From the NCBI GenBank assembly GCA_944376975.1, contig CALWEE010000016.1, forward strand, positions 1 through 14,916: a stretch of DNA of 14,916 nt, written 5' to 3'. The position numbers and the translations under genes were made by a program. The notes under the pieces were generated by a model. The model saw nothing but the letters and a program-made list of their open reading frames with translations. It made no database searches and had not been told where the DNA came from. Source of the stretch: an uncultured Lachnospiraceae bacterium (GTDB lineage: Bacteria > Bacillota > Clostridia > Lachnospirales > Lachnospiraceae). Below are positions 14,489-14,916 of this stretch, in pieces (positions within the stretch are counted from its first letter, which is position 1; every line of letters begins with the position of its first letter).

Positions 14489-14916
14489 GCGTCCTCCTTG
14501 AGTACGTATCCGGCGCCGCGGACGGTGTGGATCAGTTTTTTATCATAGCCGGAGTCGATCTTTTTCCGAAGATAACGGATGTAGACGTCGATCACGTTGG
14601 AACCTCCCGCGTAATCGTAATTCCACAGATGTTCCTCAAGGCGGGAACGGGAAAGGACGATGCCGGCGTTTTGTATCATATAGCGGAGCAGGGCGAATTC
14701 TTTTCCGGACAGATGGATCTCGTTGCCCTGACGGAAAACTTTCATGGTGTCCAGATGGACTTCCAGGTCCGCCAGCGTACAGACGGTGGTCTGAACGACG
14801 GCCGGTTTGCGCAGCATGACCCGGACGCGGGCCATCAGTTCTTCAAAGGCGAAGGGCTTCACAAGATAGTCGTCCGCTCCGGCGTCCAGTCCCCGTACCC
14901 GGTCGTCCACGCTGTC
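14485..14916 (-). CDS. OmpR/PhoB-family response regulator, C-terminal 143 residues (5' end beyond the window)
   Basis: The reading frame is open to the right edge (the first codon seen is GAC at 14916-14914), so the N terminus with the phosphorylated aspartate is missing. What remains starts with DSVDDRVRGLDAGADDYLVKPF, the end of the receiver domain with the conserved Lys-Pro switch. A winged-helix DNA-binding domain follows, with LSGKEFALLRYMIQNAG, SRSRLEEHLW, the recognition-helix region NVIDVYIRYLRKKI and the C-terminal hairpin HTVRGAGYVLKED. This order is typical of OmpR/PhoB regulators. A GTG at 14908-14910 is internal, not the start. It is the first gene of a two-gene operon with the kinase. 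Its targets are unknown; the neighbouring MATE gene is a candidate only by position. Confidence 0.93.
   Translation of the reverse strand, partial: DSVDDRVRGLDAGADDYLVKPFAFEELMARVRVMLRKPAVVQTTVCTLADLEVHLDTMKVFRQGNEIHLSGKEFALLRYMIQNAGIVLSRSRLEEHLWNYDYAGGSNVIDVYIRYLRKKIDSGYDKKLIHTVRGAGYVLKEDA

Overview
The window looks like chromosomal DNA from an anaerobic, fairly GC-rich member of the Firmicutes (class Clostridia, probably Lachnospiraceae-like; the family assignment is inference). Supporting signs are the flavodoxin/ferredoxin fusion of the EFR1 type, a 53-residue clostridial-type rubredoxin, a stand-alone ProX editing protein, a split ThrE exporter, strong AGGAGG-type ribosome sites and sigma-A-like promoters. 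No rRNA, tRNA, CRISPR array, insertion sequence or phage gene was found. No gene-free stretch reaches 300 bases; the longest are 11498-11764 and 11092-11335, and both hold regulatory signals.

Layout, plus strand first. The 3' end of a phosphoglucomutase/phosphomannomutase gene is followed by a strong terminator. A promoter at 501-529 then drives proX (prolyl-tRNA editing), a 69-residue two-helix membrane protein and an EFR1-like flavodoxin/ferredoxin. A second promoter at 2187-2215 precedes an asparagine-synthetase-like gene that lacks the N-terminal catalytic cysteine, and then a membrane-bound sensor with a Cache-like domain, a degenerate GGDEF and an intact EAL domain (c-di-GMP phosphodiesterase). 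A bidirectional terminator at 6158-6212 separates this from two minus-strand genes encoding the halves of a ThrE-type threonine/serine exporter. Divergently, on the plus strand, lie L-lactate dehydrogenase, the branched-chain amino-acid carrier brnQ, and an AI-2E-family permease that overlaps brnQ by four bases.

The right end holds a second bidirectional terminator (11278-11316), a minus-strand rubredoxin gene of only 54 codons, a MATE efflux transporter with a strong promoter and a structured leader, and a minus-strand OmpR-type response regulator / sensor kinase pair. The regulator runs off the right edge.

Themes: amino-acid handling (asparagine synthetase, ThrE, BrnQ), fermentation and redox (LDH, EFR1 protein, rubredoxin), and signalling or envelope functions (c-di-GMP phosphodiesterase, two-component system, MATE). 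Most of the region is ordinary housekeeping and accessory metabolism. The item most worth following is the asparagine synthetase with a truncated, catalytically dead glutaminase half. Second are the phosphodiesterase with the broken GGDEF motif that follows it, and the palindrome in the rubredoxin promoter.
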